From positions 1,240,001 to 1,304,000 of the forward strand of contig NZ_FNWL01000001.1 of NCBI RefSeq assembly GCF_900108095.1: a stretch of 64,000 nt of DNA, read 5' to 3'. How positions within the stretch are numbered: the first letter of the stretch is position 1; each line of letters starts with the position of its first letter. Below, one piece after another: positions 42,803-53,527 of the stretch. The stretch comes from Natronorubrum sediminis (GTDB lineage: Archaea; Halobacteriota; Halobacteria; Halobacteriales; Natrialbaceae). The notes below the pieces were generated by a model, which was given only the letters and a program-made list of their open reading frames with translations, made no database searches and was not told the origin of the DNA. The translations under genes were made by a program, and so were the position numbers.

Positions 42803-43591
42803 ATGCCCTACGCCGACCTCCACGTACACACGACGCGCTCCGATGGCAGCCTCGAACTCGAGGCGGTTCCCGACGCGGCCCGTCGCGCGGGCGTGGAGGT
42901 CGTCGCGGTGACGGATCACGATCGGCTACAGCCATTCGACGCGCCGGTCGTCGAACGAGCAGGAGTGACCATCGTTAATGGGATCGAACTGCGCGTTGAG
43001 ACGTCGAGTGGCGATCGAGTCGATTTGCTCGGATACGGCGTCGAGCCAACCGAGGAACTCACGGCACTCGCGGACGGGATTCAGCAAAACCGGATCGAAC
43101 GCGGGCAAGCTATCGTCGACTGCGTCGAATCGCGTTTCGGCGTCGACCTGGGCTGTACCGTCGACGACGGCTTCGGTCGCCCGCACGTCGCCCGCGCGGT
43201 CGACAGTCATCCCGACCTCGAGTTCGACTACGAGGGGGCGTTCGACCACCTCATCGGCTACGGCGACCCCTGTTTCGTCGCGAGGGACGTCCCCTCGTTC
43301 GAGCGCGGACTCGAGATTCTCGAGGAGGCGTGCGCGCTGGTCTCGCTCGCGCATCCGTTTCGATACCGCAATCCCGACGCGGCGCTGTCACTGACGAGTC
43401 ATCCGGCTCTCGAGGCCGTCGAGGTGAACTATCCCTACGACGGCGCGACCGTCGATCGGGAACTGCTCGAGGAGACGGTCGAGCGCCACGACTTGCTCGT
43501 GACGGGTGGCAGCGACGCCCACGGGGAGAGCCTCGGCGTTGCTGGGCTCTCTTCTCGCGAGTACGACGCACTCAGCGTTGGCGAAACATGA
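42803..43591 (+). CDS. PHP-domain metal-dependent phosphoesterase
   Basis: A 262-aa protein of the polymerase and histidinol phosphatase (PHP) family. The metal ligands are in ADLHVHTTRSDGSLELE (about 4-20), VAVTDHDRLQPF (about 35-46), NGIELRVET (about 58), VSLAHPFRY (about 181) and VTGGSDAHGESLG (about 232-244). Relatives hydrolyse 3',5'-bisphosphates or nucleotides. ATG 42803 (MPYADLHVHT) is the family start; upstream in-frame sequence is not conserved in character. Confidence 0.88.
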   Translation: MPYADLHVHTTRSDGSLELEAVPDAARRAGVEVVAVTDHDRLQPFDAPVVERAGVTIVNGIELRVETSSGDRVDLLGYGVEPTEELTALADGIQQNRIERGQAIVDCVESRFGVDLGCTVDDGFGRPHVARAVDSHPDLEFDYEGAFDHLIGYGDPCFVARDVPSFERGLEILEEACALVSLAHPFRYRNPDAALSLTSHPALEAVEVNYPYDGATVDRELLEETVERHDLLVTGGSDAHGESLGVAGLSSREYDALSVGET

Positions 43592-43646
43592 CGGAAGTGC
43601 GGCCGATAGCGGAGGGTTCAATGCCCCGTGGGGCCAAGGTTCGGGC

Positions 43647-43811
43647 ATGAACTGTCACTACTGTGACCACGAGGCCGCGTTCGCTGCGGAATCAGAGGGG
43701 CTCAAAGTCGGCCTCTGTGAGGAGCACTTTCGCGAACGGTTACAGGAACTCGCCGAAGCCGACGGACTCGAGACGTTGAAAGAGAAAGTCGACGTCGACC
43801 GCGCGGAGTAA
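43647..43811 (+). CDS. Small zinc-finger protein (DUF6757-like)
   Basis: A 54-aa protein, MNCHYCDHEAAFAAESEGLK then VGLCEEHFRERLQELAEADG. The C-x2-C and C-x2-H ligands make one zinc knuckle, followed by a charged helix. It resembles a small haloarchaeal family. It lies 55 bp after the PHP gene and may share its transcript. Function unknown. Confidence 0.65.
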   Translation: MNCHYCDHEAAFAAESEGLKVGLCEEHFRERLQELAEADGLETLKEKVDVDRAE

Positions 43812-43876
43812 CGACGCGCTCGGCGAAATCTATCTGCAGTGGACGAAGAACGTGCGCTGCTCGAACGACCCGACGC

Positions 43877-44230
<354 letters not shown>

Positions 44231-44303
44231 TTAAAAGTATACGCCCGCTGTCGGTCCGTACACTCCCCAGACAGTCTCGGAGTTCGACGGAACCACCCTC
44301 GAA

Positions 44304-45101
44304 TTACGAGTCGCCGTCGAACGACGAAACGCGCTCGAGTCGGTCGTTGAGGAGTTCGCGCATCCAGACGGCGAAGCCGTGGTCGCGACCGTACGACCAG
44401 ACGGCCATCTCGTTGGTCACGCCGGGAAGGTCGCTCTGTTTGAGTCCCGTCGCGATAATTTCCCGATTGTCCGTCATAAGTAGTTGACCCGGGAATTCGG
44501 CGTAGACTTCCTCCGTGAACTGAAGGTCGGGCGAGACGACGATAGTCGCGTTCGGGTCGTCGATCTCGAACGCGTCACGGTCGTCCTCCGTCGGCACTTC
44601 GATGTAGACGGAAACGCCGCGTTCGGCCGCGTTTGCCAGGCCCTCGAGGATTTCCTGACGCGCCATCTCGGTCGCCGGCGCGATGTAGTGGACGATCTCG
44701 TCGGCGTCGTCCAGAAACGTGACGATCCGTTCGGTCACGTACTCTTGTTGCGTGATCGCCCACATCCCTTCGTCCGCTTTGGACTCCGGGCGTTCGAGTT
44801 GCTCGAGGGCGTTTTCGGCGGCGTTGATTCGCGAATCGTAGTCCTCACGGATTCGACGGCAGGCCGTGTCGATCTCGACGGCGTTGTACTCGCGCGGATC
44901 GGTTTGTTGAACGTTGACCAGGCCCCGTCGTTCGAGGCGTTCGATCGTGTCGTACACGCGCGACCGAGGAACGTCGGCAACCTGGCTGATTTCCTTTGCG
45001 GTGCCACTCGAGAGTCGAGTGAGTGCGACGAAACAGCGTGCTTCGTACTCCGTGAGCCCGAGTTCGTGGAGTGTGGAAACGGCTTCCTCAGCGTCGGCCA
45101 C
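44304..45101 (-). CDS. TrmB-family transcription regulator
   Basis: A 265-aa regulator. The winged helix (about 10-75) reads LHELGLTEYEARCFVALTRL, KEISQVADVPRSRVYDTIER, RRGLVNVQQTDPREYNAV. A coiled segment follows, then the TrmB C-terminal ligand-binding domain (about 115-260), with VTERIVTFLDDADEIVHYIA. TrmB proteins sense sugars or other metabolites; the effector here is unknown. GTG 45101 is chosen because ADAEEAVSTLHELGLTEYEA then begins as in relatives; upstream in-frame codons look non-coding. Confidence 0.83.
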   Translation of the reverse strand: MADAEEAVSTLHELGLTEYEARCFVALTRLSSGTAKEISQVADVPRSRVYDTIERLERRGLVNVQQTDPREYNAVEIDTACRRIREDYDSRINAAENALEQLERPESKADEGMWAITQQEYVTERIVTFLDDADEIVHYIAPATEMARQEILEGLANAAERGVSVYIEVPTEDDRDAFEIDDPNATIVVSPDLQFTEEVYAEFPGQLLMTDNREIIATGLKQSDLPGVTNEMAVWSYGRDHGFAVWMRELLNDRLERVSSFDGDS

Positions 45102-45171
45102 GAGACGAAGACGACGCGCGTGATCAAAAATCTCGAGGCTTGCGTTCGCCACACCCGCGAACGGACGGGCG

Positions 45172-45321
45172 TTACTCGAACACGCGAAACGCGGTACTTC
45201 CACACGGACAGCCGTCGGCGCTTCCGATCGGTCGAACATCGTCGGCAGCCACCCAGACTGCCAGCGCTATGCCACAGTCACGACACTGTGCAGCACCCCG
45301 CTGACGCGATTGTGTTGTCAT
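45172..45321 (-). CDS. Very small zinc-finger protein, 49 aa
   Basis: The peptide starts MTTQSRQRGAAQCRDCGIAL and ends DGCPCGSTAFRVFE. CxxC followed by CPCG forms the small zinc-finger pattern found in many haloarchaeal proteins below 60 aa. It lies just upstream of the TrmB-type gene on the same strand (70 bp). Function unknown. ATG 45321 is favoured; an earlier in-frame ATG at 45402 adds 27 residues. Confidence 0.6.
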   Translation of the reverse strand: MTTQSRQRGAAQCRDCGIALAVWVAADDVRPIGSADGCPCGSTAFRVFE

Positions 45322-45476
45322 GAACGCTGATTTGCTCGTCGGACGGATAAGCAGTCTGCGAGTGTTCTCGAAGTACCGATGGTGGTGTTCCAGTCGTAAC
45401 AACAGCCTCGATCGAAGCCACCCTGTCGGAAACAGAGCGCGCCGTTTTTGACCCGTCCCTCTATAGGTGTCACCAT

Positions 45477-46496
45477 ATGGATCTCACTCATCGCCCTCGC
45501 CGGCTCCGTCAGGACCGGGTCCGCGGGCTCGTCAGCGAGACGAGTCTCGAGCCCGCGGACCTCATCGCGCCGGTGTTCGTCGATGCGACGACCGAGGAGC
45601 GAGTCCCCATCGAGACGATGCCGGGGCACGAACGCGTTCCGCTTTCCGAGGTCGTTGACCGCGTCGAGGAAGTCCGCGAGACCGGCGTCGAGGCGATTAT
45701 GCTGTTCGGAATTCCGGAATCGAAAGATCCCGACGGAACGCGCGCGTGGGCCGAAGACGGCGTCATTCAGGAGGCGACGCGTCGAATTACAGCCGAGACC
45801 GACACGTACGTCCTCACGGACGTCTGTCTCTGTGAATACACCGACCACGGCCACTGCGGGCCACTCGAGGAGCCACTCCAGAGCGACGACGAGCACACCG
45901 ACAGCGGCCCGGCCTGTGACCCGACGCTGACGGTGGACAACGACGCCACGCTCGAGGCGCTCGATAAAATCGCCGTCTCCCACGCCGAAGCGGGGGCTGA
46001 CATGATCGCACCCAGCGGCATGATGGACGGGATGGTCGGGGCGATCCGGGAGGGGCTCGACCGCGAAGGGTTCGAAAACGTTCCGATCATGAGCTACGCG
46101 GCGAAGTACCAGAGCGCGTTCTACGGGCCGTTTCGCGACGCGGCCGACGGCGCGCCGGCCTTTGGCAACCGCCGGCACTATCAGATGGATCCCGCGAACG
46201 CGCGCGAAGCCATGCGCGAGGTTCGACTCGACGTCGAGCAAGGCGCGGACGTGCTGATGGTCAAGCCCGCCTTGCCCTACCTCGACATCGTCTCGGATAT
46301 TCGACGGGAGTTCGACCATCCGGTTGCCGCGTACAACGTCTCCGGTGAGTACGCCATGCTCCACGCCGCCGCGGAAAAGGGCTGGCTCGACCTCGAGGAA
46401 GTCGCGCTCGAGTCGTTGCTCTCGATCAAACGGGCGGGTGCGGATCTGATTTTGACGTACTTTGCGGAGGACGTCGCCGAATCGCTCCCCGCGTAA
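45477..46496 (+). CDS. hemB: Delta-aminolevulinic acid dehydratase (porphobilinogen synthase)
   Basis: A 339-aa enzyme that condenses two 5-aminolevulinate molecules to porphobilinogen in haem and cobalamin synthesis. The zinc-site cysteines are in [15 protein letters not shown] (about 117-131). The first active-site Lys is in [18 protein letters not shown] (about 204-221) and the Schiff-base Lys in [12 protein letters not shown] (about 259). Length is typical. hemL follows 3 kb downstream, so the pathway genes are loosely grouped. Confidence 0.96.
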   Translation: MDLTHRPRRLRQDRVRGLVSETSLEPADLIAPVFVDATTEERVPIETMPGHERVPLSEVVDRVEEVRETGVEAIMLFGIPESKDPDGTRAWAEDGVIQEATRRITAETDTYVLTDVCLCEYTDHGHCGPLEEPLQSDDEHTDSGPACDPTLTVDNDATLEALDKIAVSHAEAGADMIAPSGMMDGMVGAIREGLDREGFENVPIMSYAAKYQSAFYGPFRDAADGAPAFGNRRHYQMDPANAREAMREVRLDVEQGADVLMVKPALPYLDIVSDIRREFDHPVAAYNVSGEYAMLHAAAEKGWLDLEEVALESLLSIKRAGADLILTYFAEDVAESLPA

Positions 46497-46912
46497 GTCC
46501 ACAGACGGGGTGTTTCGGACGAACGTCCACCAGCGGTCGACTCTACCGTGAGCGAGGCAACATCTGCCGCGCGTGACGGGATGGATCCACAGTGTGACGG
46601 TGGAGCGGTGATTTTTGACGCGTTCGGGGACGAAAACGGTCTCGCCGGGATTGAGAAAGCACACATCTCTCGCGAACGACTCGGCCACGTTGCAGCGGCC
46701 ATACCCTTATACACATAATAGTCGATCTAGATTTTTGCGTTTGTCCCTAATACACCCGTTTTACCATCCAAACATCAACGCTAATCGTTATATGTGACTG
46801 GCCCATCCCACTCAGACGTGATTTGGAACACATCTATGAGGCAAGTTGGAGAAACGGTGGACAAACAACCACAATACGCAGATAGTTTCGACGGATCAGT
46901 GGAGGGATGGGC
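46497..46912. promoter_or_regulatory. Intergenic region with the amt promoter
   Basis: No convincing gene. The right half is AT-rich. CGTTATATG at 46787-46795 is the best TATA-type box and directly follows the motif at 46778-46790. GGAGG at 46902-46906 is a ribosome binding site for the amt start at 46913. Confidence 0.5.
46778..46790 (+). promoter_or_regulatory. Nitrogen promoter element, amt copy
   Basis: AACGCTAATCGTT, an inverted repeat AACG-N5-CGTT, abuts the box CGTTATATG. It matches the element upstream of nitrate reductase (AACGGTGATCGTT, 63570-63582) at 11 of 13 positions. Confidence 0.5.
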
Positions 46913-48718
46913 ATGATCGATCCCGTGCTCCTCGAGATTAGTGCCGAAGAGGTCGAGTCGCTCGCGACGGGGGTCAACCTCGTGTGGATGCTCGCCGCGA
47001 CGTTCCTGATCTTCTTCATGCACGCCGGATTCGCGATGCTCGAGGCGGGACAGGTCCGCTCGAAGAACGTCGCGAACCAGTTGACGAAGAACATGCTAAC
47101 TTGGGCGGTCGGAATTCTCGTGTTCTTCGCGATCGGAATGGGCATTTCGAACAACGTCGGGACGATACTCGGCGGTGGCAGCGGTTCCAGCGCGCTGACA
47201 CAGTTCGGCGTCGATGGCGGCTACGACATGGCCGAAATCCTGTTTAGCGCGGTGTTCGCGATGACCGCCGCGACGATCGTGTCCGGTGCAGTGGCGGGCC
47301 GCGCGAAATTGCGCGCCTACGTCACGTACACGTTCTTGCTCGCCGCAGTCATCTACCCGGTCGTCGCCGCGATGGTCTGGTATGCACCAGGCGCCGACGC
47401 TCCGATCCTCGATAGTCTCGGCTTCGCCGACTTCGCGGGCGGGATGGTCGTCCACGGCGTCGGCGGCGTCGCCGGGCTAACCGCAGCCTGGATTCTCGGC
47501 GCTCGCATGGACAAGTACAACGACGACGGCAGCGTCAACATCATCCCCGGTCACTCGCTGACGTTTGCCGTGCTGGGGACGCTGATCCTCTGTTTCGGCT
47601 GGTTCGGCTTCAACGTCGGGACGGCCGCGACGGTGTTTAACCCCGAATCGGCCGCCGATGGGGTCCTCGAGCTCGGTGACTTCGGATACGTCGGCAGTGT
47701 CGCGATCGTCACCGCCCTCGGGATGGGACTCGGTGCACTCGGTGCCTCGAGCGTCTCGCTGGCACTGAACGGGAAGGTCGATACACTCTACGTCGCCAAC
47801 GGCATGCTCGCCGGCCTCGTCGGCGTCACGGGTCCGACGGACCTCATCACACCGATGGGTGCGATCGCGATCGGATTTATTGCCGGCGCACAGCTGCCGA
47901 TCGTCTTCAAACTCGTCGACGAGAAACTCAAGATCGACGACGTCTGTGCAGTGTTCCCGGTCCACGGGACTGCAGGGATGCTCGGACTGATACTCTACCC
48001 ACTCTGGTCGCTCGAGGGAACCGCCATTGGTGGCGGCGTCATCTCCGGCGGCATCCTCTCGATCGAAGCGAGTGCGTTCGCACCACAGATCATCGGCGTT
48101 GCGGTCATTACGATCTGGACGGTCGCGGCAACTGCAGCCGTCTGGGGCGCCTTCAAGGCCATCGGTGAAGCTCGAGTCACGCCAGATCACGAACGCGACG
48201 GACTCGATCTCGCCGAGCACGGCGTCGACACCTACCCAGAGTTCGGTGGGCCAGACGTCGCGACCGACGGCGGCTACACCGACGATAAGGCCATCCGCAC
48301 GGACGGCGGGGAGGTGAACGAAGAGAAACGATCCTCGTCAGAGCTCCGCGCTGACGGTGGTGAGCCGAACGACGGCGAACTCAAGCTGGTCACCGCGATC
48401 ATCCGGCCCGACCGACTCGGTGCGGTCAAGAAGGGGCTCGCCGAAATCGGCGCGCCGTCACTTACCGTCACGAACGTCTCCGGACGCGGCTCCCAGCCCG
48501 CCAAGAAGGGCCAGTGGCGCGGCGAAGAGTACACGGTTGACCTCCACCAGAAGGTCAAAATCGAGTGTGTCGTCGCGGACATTCCGGCCGGCGATGTCGT
48601 CGACGCCATCGCGGACGCCGCGAACACCGGCGAACCCGGTGACGGGAAAATCTTCGTGATCCCCGTCGAGGGTGCCTACCAGGTCCGGACCGGAAACAGC
48701 GGACAGGACGCCGTCTGA
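46913..48718 (+). CDS. amt: Ammonium transporter fused to a PII signalling domain
   Basis: A 601-aa membrane protein. Residues about 1-420 form an eleven-helix Amt/Rh channel. The twin pore histidines are in [12 protein letters not shown] (about 180) and [12 protein letters not shown] (about 350). After an acidic tail (about 420-488) a complete PII domain follows (about 489-590): [19 protein letters not shown], then a T-loop with [14 protein letters not shown] (Tyr present) and [39 protein letters not shown]. Free PII (GlnK) normally plugs Amt when nitrogen is plentiful, so here the regulator is tethered. GGAGG seven bases before 46913 decides the start; an ATG at 46907 is too close to it. 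Confidence 0.93.
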   Translation: MIDPVLLEISAEEVESLATGVNLVWMLAATFLIFFMHAGFAMLEAGQVRSKNVANQLTKNMLTWAVGILVFFAIGMGISNNVGTILGGGSGSSALTQFGVDGGYDMAEILFSAVFAMTAATIVSGAVAGRAKLRAYVTYTFLLAAVIYPVVAAMVWYAPGADAPILDSLGFADFAGGMVVHGVGGVAGLTAAWILGARMDKYNDDGSVNIIPGHSLTFAVLGTLILCFGWFGFNVGTAATVFNPESAADGVLELGDFGYVGSVAIVTALGMGLGALGASSVSLALNGKVDTLYVANGMLAGLVGVTGPTDLITPMGAIAIGFIAGAQLPIVFKLVDEKLKIDDVCAVFPVHGTAGMLGLILYPLWSLEGTAIGGGVISGGILSIEASAFAPQIIGVAVITIWTVAATAAVWGAFKAIGEARVTPDHERDGLDLAEHGVDTYPEFGGPDVATDGGYTDDKAIRTDGGEVNEEKRSSSELRADGGEPNDGELKLVTAIIRPDRLGAVKKGLAEIGAPSLTVTNVSGRGSQPAKKGQWRGEEYTVDLHQKVKIECVVADIPAGDVVDAIADAANTGEPGDGKIFVIPVEGAYQVRTGNSGQDAV

Positions 48719-48873
48719 AGTCAGTTCGCGAGGGGGTGCTGGTTTTCTTCTCGGTTTGACCTTCTGAGTTCCTCGCATCCGGATTCTGACGCTCCGATAG
48801 GCCGGAGACACGCCACGAAAACCACCCAATCTGCCAATACGTTTATTCGTCCTGATTGTGAGGTCTCGAGTGA

Positions 48874-49455
48874 ATGTCAGGACAACGCGGTAAGGGGCGA
48901 GAACAGGTGGGCGGGACGGAGATGCGCTACGACGAATCGGACGGTGGGGAACGTGAATCCGCGCGACAGACGCGCTCGGCGAGAACGGAGATGGCGTTAC
49001 TCGAGGACGAAACGGTGCTCGTCGACGCGCAACCGACGTGGTGGGCGTGGGCAGGTCACCTCGTCGTTGCAGCAGTGATCGCACTCGTCGGCATCGTACT
49101 CGGTGACGGTATCGCCGTTCTCAGTGTGCTCGTGAGCGTCGCGATTGCGGGGTACGTCTGGTATCGTCGAAGCCGGGTGCACTATCTCATCACCGACAGA
49201 CGAATCGTCGTCGTCGCGGGATTCTCGGCGCGGACGACGACCGAGACGTGGATGGAAGACGTACGGAGCATGCAGACGAAGGCGTCCGCGTTCGGTCGCC
49301 ACCAGGGCTACGGGACGATCACCGTCTCTCACGCCGTGATTTCTCAGCGATTCAGTCGCACGTCGGGACTACGATTGCCGGGCGTTCCGGAGTACGAGCA
49401 CGTCGCCGAGACGATTCGGCGGCGCCAATCCGAGCGAAAGGCCGTCGAGTACTGA
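48874..49455 (+). CDS. Membrane-anchored bacterial-type PH domain protein
   Basis: A 193-aa protein. A charged N-terminus (1-45) leads to two helices (about 51-70 and 72-90, [16 protein letters not shown] and [18 protein letters not shown]). The bPH2-like (YdbS/DUF304) beta-domain follows ([20 protein letters not shown], about 99-118) with [20 protein letters not shown]. The family is common in prokaryotes with unknown function. Monocistronic. Confidence 0.75.
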   Translation: MSGQRGKGREQVGGTEMRYDESDGGERESARQTRSARTEMALLEDETVLVDAQPTWWAWAGHLVVAAVIALVGIVLGDGIAVLSVLVSVAIAGYVWYRRSRVHYLITDRRIVVVAGFSARTTTETWMEDVRSMQTKASAFGRHQGYGTITVSHAVISQRFSRTSGLRLPGVPEYEHVAETIRRRQSERKAVEY

Positions 49456-49517
49456 CGGCTGCGGACAACGACCGAACCTCGGTACTACTTTCCCGGTTCA
49501 CGCCGAAGCACCCGGGT

Positions 49518-50792
49518 ATGAACGACGACAACTCGCGCGAGCTGTACGATCGGGCGCTCTCGGTCATGCCCGGCGGGGTGAACTCGGCCGTTCGGGCGGC
49601 GATCGAACCCTATCCGTTCTTCGTCCAGAAAGGCGACGGCGGGCATGTCATCGACGCGGACGGCAACCGCTACATCGACTGGGTGATGGGCCTCGGTCCG
49701 CTCATGCTAGGCCACGACCTCCCACAGCCGGTGCAGTCACGAATTCAACAGAAAGCCAGCGAGGGACCGATGTACGGCACGCCCACCGAAATCGAAGTCG
49801 ACCTCGCGGAGTTCGTCGTCCGCCACGTCCCGAGCGTCGAGAAGATTCGGTTCGTCAACTCCGGCACGGAGGCCACCGTCTCGGCGGTTCGGCTCGCTCG
49901 AGGTGCGACCGGTCGGAACAAGGTCGTGATCAACCAGGGCGGCTACCACGGCGCACAGGAGTCGACGCTGGTCGAGGGCGACGCCGAGAGCGTCGCGCCC
50001 TCCTCGGCCGGAATTCCTCAATCGTTCGCCGAGCACACGATTCCGGTGCCGTTCAACGACGAGACGGCCGTCCGCGAGGCCTTCGAGGAACACGGCGACG
50101 ACATCGCGGCCGTCATGACCGAACCGATCCTCGGCAACTACGGCGTCGTCCACCCCGAAGACGGCTATCACGAGTTCCTCCGCGAGATCACCGAGGAACA
50201 CGACTCGCTGCTCATCTTCGACGAGGTCATCACCGGCTTCCGCGTCGGCGGCCTCGGCTGCGCCCAGAGCGAGTTCGACGTCACGCCCGATCTGACGACG
50301 TTCGGGAAACTCATCGGCGGCGGCTTCCCCGTCGGTGCCATCGGTGGCCGCGCCGATCTTATCGAGCAGTTCGCTCCCTCCGGTCCCGTCTTCCAGGCCG
50401 GGACGTTCTCGGGCCACCCCGTCACGATGGCCGCCGGGCTCGAGACCCTACAGTTTGCCGCGGAGAACGACGTCTACGACCACATCGACGAACTCGGTGA
50501 CCGACTCCGTGACGGGCTCTCGGATATCGTCGACGATCAGGCACCCGAGTACACCGTCGCCGGCACGGCCGGGATGTTCAAAGTGATCTTCACCCGCGAC
50601 GGCGAAGCGCCACGGAACGCCGCGGACGTGAAAAACGCCGAAACCGACCGCTGGCGGCGGATCTTCTGGGGCCAGATGAAAGAACAGGGCGTCTTCCTCT
50701 CCCAGAATCAATTCGAGTGTCAGTTCGTCAGCTACGGTCACACCGACGAAGACGTCGACGAGACGCTCGAGGCGTACAAACACGCGCTGTAA
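49518..50792 (+). CDS. hemL: Glutamate-1-semialdehyde 2,1-aminomutase
   Basis: A 424-aa PLP enzyme that makes 5-aminolevulinate from glutamate semialdehyde, feeding hemB. Recognisable parts are [20 protein letters not shown] (8-27), [20 protein letters not shown] (about 112-131), the Asp of [14 protein letters not shown] (about 233), and the PLP Lys in [19 protein letters not shown] (about 257-275). ATG 49518 follows a long non-coding-like in-frame stretch and is the family start. Confidence 0.96.
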   Translation: MNDDNSRELYDRALSVMPGGVNSAVRAAIEPYPFFVQKGDGGHVIDADGNRYIDWVMGLGPLMLGHDLPQPVQSRIQQKASEGPMYGTPTEIEVDLAEFVVRHVPSVEKIRFVNSGTEATVSAVRLARGATGRNKVVINQGGYHGAQESTLVEGDAESVAPSSAGIPQSFAEHTIPVPFNDETAVREAFEEHGDDIAAVMTEPILGNYGVVHPEDGYHEFLREITEEHDSLLIFDEVITGFRVGGLGCAQSEFDVTPDLTTFGKLIGGGFPVGAIGGRADLIEQFAPSGPVFQAGTFSGHPVTMAAGLETLQFAAENDVYDHIDELGDRLRDGLSDIVDDQAPEYTVAGTAGMFKVIFTRDGEAPRNAADVKNAETDRWRRIFWGQMKEQGVFLSQNQFECQFVSYGHTDEDVDETLEAYKHAL

Positions 50793-50851
50793 GCGACGAG
50801 CAGATCGTTCGGACGATCGCGTAGACGGGCACGGTAGCACGCACCCTCGAG

Positions 50852-51526
50852 ATGAGAACGCACGTCGACGAACTCGGCTGGGAACGGGTGATCGAGCGAC
50901 TGTTGTACCTGTTTCCGCCGGTGATCGGCGTCGGAATCGTCGGCGTCCTGCAGGAAACAGAACCCGGCGTTCCGGGCTTGCAGTTCGGGTTGCTCGTGCT
51001 GGGGAGTATCGGGTACACGGTCCTGACGCTCGGCGTCTTCGTCGCGATCTTTTTCGACGCGCGACGGATTCGGCGGCGGCCGCGAGCGAGTGGCAACTGG
51101 ACGCCCAACCCGTGGCTCAACGCCGGCATAGCCCTCGTCTCTGCGCCGATCGCGGGCGTGATCTACCTCGCGCGTCGACACCGACGCTTTGGCACGCAAT
51201 CGGGGTGGGACGGCTGGTGGCTCGTCGTTGCCCTCTCGCTCGTGACGACGGTGGGCGGGTTCGTCGCCGCCCTCGTGGCGATCGTGTTCACGATTCCGGG
51301 GCTCCTCGGCGCGGCGATCGGACTCGCGGGGGCGATCGCCTTCGGCACGTTCCCGGTCGCGATCCATCAGGACGCCGCCTACGTCTGTACGGAAGGAGGG
51401 GCGTGGCGACCGAATCCGGGCGTCTACCTGGCCATCGCGTTTCTCAGCCTTTCCGTGCCGGTGATCCAGCCCGTCGTCGCGGGCTACTATCTCGTTCGGC
51501 GACGAGGCGAACTGGGCACACCCTGA
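50852..51526 (+). CDS. Haloarchaeal multi-pass membrane protein
   Basis: A 224-aa protein with about six membrane helices (about 20-36, 46-68, 88-103, 118-142, 143-165, 190-215). Polar loops carry RRIRRRPRASGNWTPNPWLN and TEGGAWRPNPGVYLA, both with a W-x-PNP motif that looks like an internal repeat of a three-helix unit. Unknown function. It follows hemL by 59 bp and may be cotranscribed. Confidence 0.65.
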   Translation: MRTHVDELGWERVIERLLYLFPPVIGVGIVGVLQETEPGVPGLQFGLLVLGSIGYTVLTLGVFVAIFFDARRIRRRPRASGNWTPNPWLNAGIALVSAPIAGVIYLARRHRRFGTQSGWDGWWLVVALSLVTTVGGFVAALVAIVFTIPGLLGAAIGLAGAIAFGTFPVAIHQDAAYVCTEGGAWRPNPGVYLAIAFLSLSVPVIQPVVAGYYLVRRRGELGTP

Positions 51527-51725
51527 GGTCGCGTCGCGTTCGAACGGGACACCTCGTTCGTGCCACGAAGAGCGAGTATAGCGCTCGAGTCGGAACGTGA
51601 AACGCCTGGAGCGCCCGAAGCGCTCGACTCAGACACTCCCCGTAGAAACCTGGGTGCGGCCGGATCGTCGGCGCGATCGGCGACACGAGCCTCGGACGAA
51701 TCCGTCGGAAGCGGCGGAGAGAAAG

Positions 51726-52295
51726 TCAGTTACCGTCGTCGTACTCGTACTCTTCTTCCGGATCCTCGACACCCTCGGTTCGGGAACCGACCCACGCGCC
51801 GAGCGAGAGGCCGTAGACGAGGTGGCCCGCGTGGAACAAGGCGAGTTCGTCGGCCTCGAGTCGGATATCGAGGACCTCCTTGAGCATGATCTGTGAGCCA
51901 AACGCCGAGAGGACCATGCCGTAGATCGACCCCCAGACGATGCCGCGCTGTTCGGGCTCGATCGATCGTTCGGCGTCCTGGAGGGCGAACAGCGCGCCGA
52001 AGATCGCTCCGGCCTGCACGCCGTAGACGAAGTGTAACAGGAGGCCCACAATCGGGTGATCCTCGGGGTCGCCGCCGGAGACGTACTGCGACCAGAAGTT
52101 CGCGGATGGCGGCAGCGACCGGAGGATCGGCAATCGAAACGCCGTCATGATGATCGTCGCGACGAACCCCGCCTGAAGCCCTCGAACCGCCGCGCCGCTC
52201 GCGTGTTCGACGCGCGAGTGCGAGTCGGCGGACTCCGGATCGGTTCGGGTGCGACTCGCCGAACGGACTCGCCGGACGAAATCGGAGACAATCAT
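51726..52295 (-). CDS. Haloarchaeal membrane protein of unknown function
   Basis: A 189-aa protein. After a polar N-terminus come hydrophobic segments at about 45-60 (GFVATIIMTAFRLPIL), 84-110 (IVGLLLHFVYGVQAGAIFGALF), 120-140 (IVWGSIYGMVLSAFG) and 155-175 (LFHAGHLVYGLSLGAWVG). His residues sit in helices, as in some small membrane families. ATG 52295 is chosen; an ATG 24 bp upstream is possible. Confidence 0.6.
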   Translation of the reverse strand: MIVSDFVRRVRSASRTRTDPESADSHSRVEHASGAAVRGLQAGFVATIIMTAFRLPILRSLPPSANFWSQYVSGGDPEDHPIVGLLLHFVYGVQAGAIFGALFALQDAERSIEPEQRGIVWGSIYGMVLSAFGSQIMLKEVLDIRLEADELALFHAGHLVYGLSLGAWVGSRTEGVEDPEEEYEYDDGN

Positions 52296-52427
52296 CGTGT
52301 TCTCGAGGAGTCCACGCACAGTGACTTAACACTCAGGTGTGCAATGGATGGGTCGACGGTGCGGTGAGCGCCTGAGCGGGCGAGCCACGACAACGCGCTT
52401 TTGCCCGTCGGGGACGAACGGCGGGAT

Positions 52428-53324
52428 ATGACTACGGTCGAGGCGAAACTCGAGGCCGCTCGGGACGACCTCGAAGGCCACGACGGCGTGTTAGTGGCCT
52501 TCTCCGGTGGGGTCGACTCGAGCGTCGTGGCCGCACTCGCACACGACGCCCTCGGCGAAGACGCGGTCGCCTGTACGGCAAAGAGCGAGACGCTCCCCGA
52601 GGCCGAACTCGAGGACGCCCGCGCGGTCGCCGAGGAAATCGGTATCCGCCACGAAGTCGTCTCCTTCTCCGAACTCGAGAGCGACGCCTTCGTCGAGAAC
52701 GACGACGAACGCTGCTATCACTGCCGGACGATGCGACTCGGCGAGATGCTCGAGACGGCCCGCGAACTGGGGGTCGAGACGGTCTGCGACGGGACGAACG
52801 CGGACGACCCGGGCGCAGGACACCGACCCGGATTGCAGGCGGTCGACGAACTCGAGATCCACTCGCCGCTTTTGGCCCACGACGTGCGCAAAGACGAGGT
52901 TCGCGAAATCGCGACCCACTACGGCCTCTCGGTCGCGGACAAGCCCTCGATGGCCTGTCTCTCCTCGCGGATTCCGACCGGACTCGAGGTCACCGAAGAG
53001 AGGCTCACGCGCGTTGAGCACGCCGAAGCGCTGTTGCGCCAGTGGGGATTCGATCAGTTCCGCGTGCGCGATCACGACGGGTTGGCGCGCATCGAAGTCG
53101 CTCCCGACGAACTCGAGCGTGCGCTCCAACGCGAGTTCGTCGAGACGGTTCGCGAGGAACTCGAGGGGCTTGGATTCGATCACGTCACGCTCGACCTCCA
53201 CGGCTACCGGACGGGGAGCGTCAGCCCCGAAAGCGAGGAGGCGAGTCGCGAGGACGCCGACGCGGCCGCGGACGAGCCACTCGTCGACGACGTCTTTGCC
53301 GCCGAGTCTCGAACGGACGACTGA
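52428..53324 (+). CDS. larE: LarE-type sacrificial sulfur transferase
   Basis: A 298-aa PP-loop ATPase related to LarE, which donates sulfur from its own cysteine while building the nickel-pincer nucleotide cofactor of lactate racemase-like enzymes. The PP-loop is FSGGVDSSVVAAL (about 26-38). DERCYHCRTMRLGEML (about 94) and the conserved KPSMACLSSRIPTGLEVTEE (about 174-193) follow; the latter holds the Cys I expect to be sacrificed. It has an acidic tail. larB and larC are not in the window. Nickel use would fit the NikR-type island at 10-20 kb. Confidence 0.88.
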   Translation: MTTVEAKLEAARDDLEGHDGVLVAFSGGVDSSVVAALAHDALGEDAVACTAKSETLPEAELEDARAVAEEIGIRHEVVSFSELESDAFVENDDERCYHCRTMRLGEMLETARELGVETVCDGTNADDPGAGHRPGLQAVDELEIHSPLLAHDVRKDEVREIATHYGLSVADKPSMACLSSRIPTGLEVTEERLTRVEHAEALLRQWGFDQFRVRDHDGLARIEVAPDELERALQREFVETVREELEGLGFDHVTLDLHGYRTGSVSPESEEASREDADAAADEPLVDDVFAAESRTDD

Positions 53325-53527
53325 TCAGCCCCACTCGAGTCAGACTGAGGAGAGAAGAGATTGCAGATTCTCGATCGTTCGAAAGGCGAGACTCGAGTTC
53401 GACATAGTTCCAGAATATAACCGCCTTCTCCGTGGAAAACCCACCAATGGAGGTAGTTCTGCGTTTCCGTCCGGGAATATTGCACAATTCGATACGGACG
53501 TTGTGATAGGGGCGGTATCACTGGTTG

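Noticed and set aside
45318-46688. Minus-strand open frame of 456 codons
   Set aside because: Antisense of hemB; no recognisable domain or promoter.
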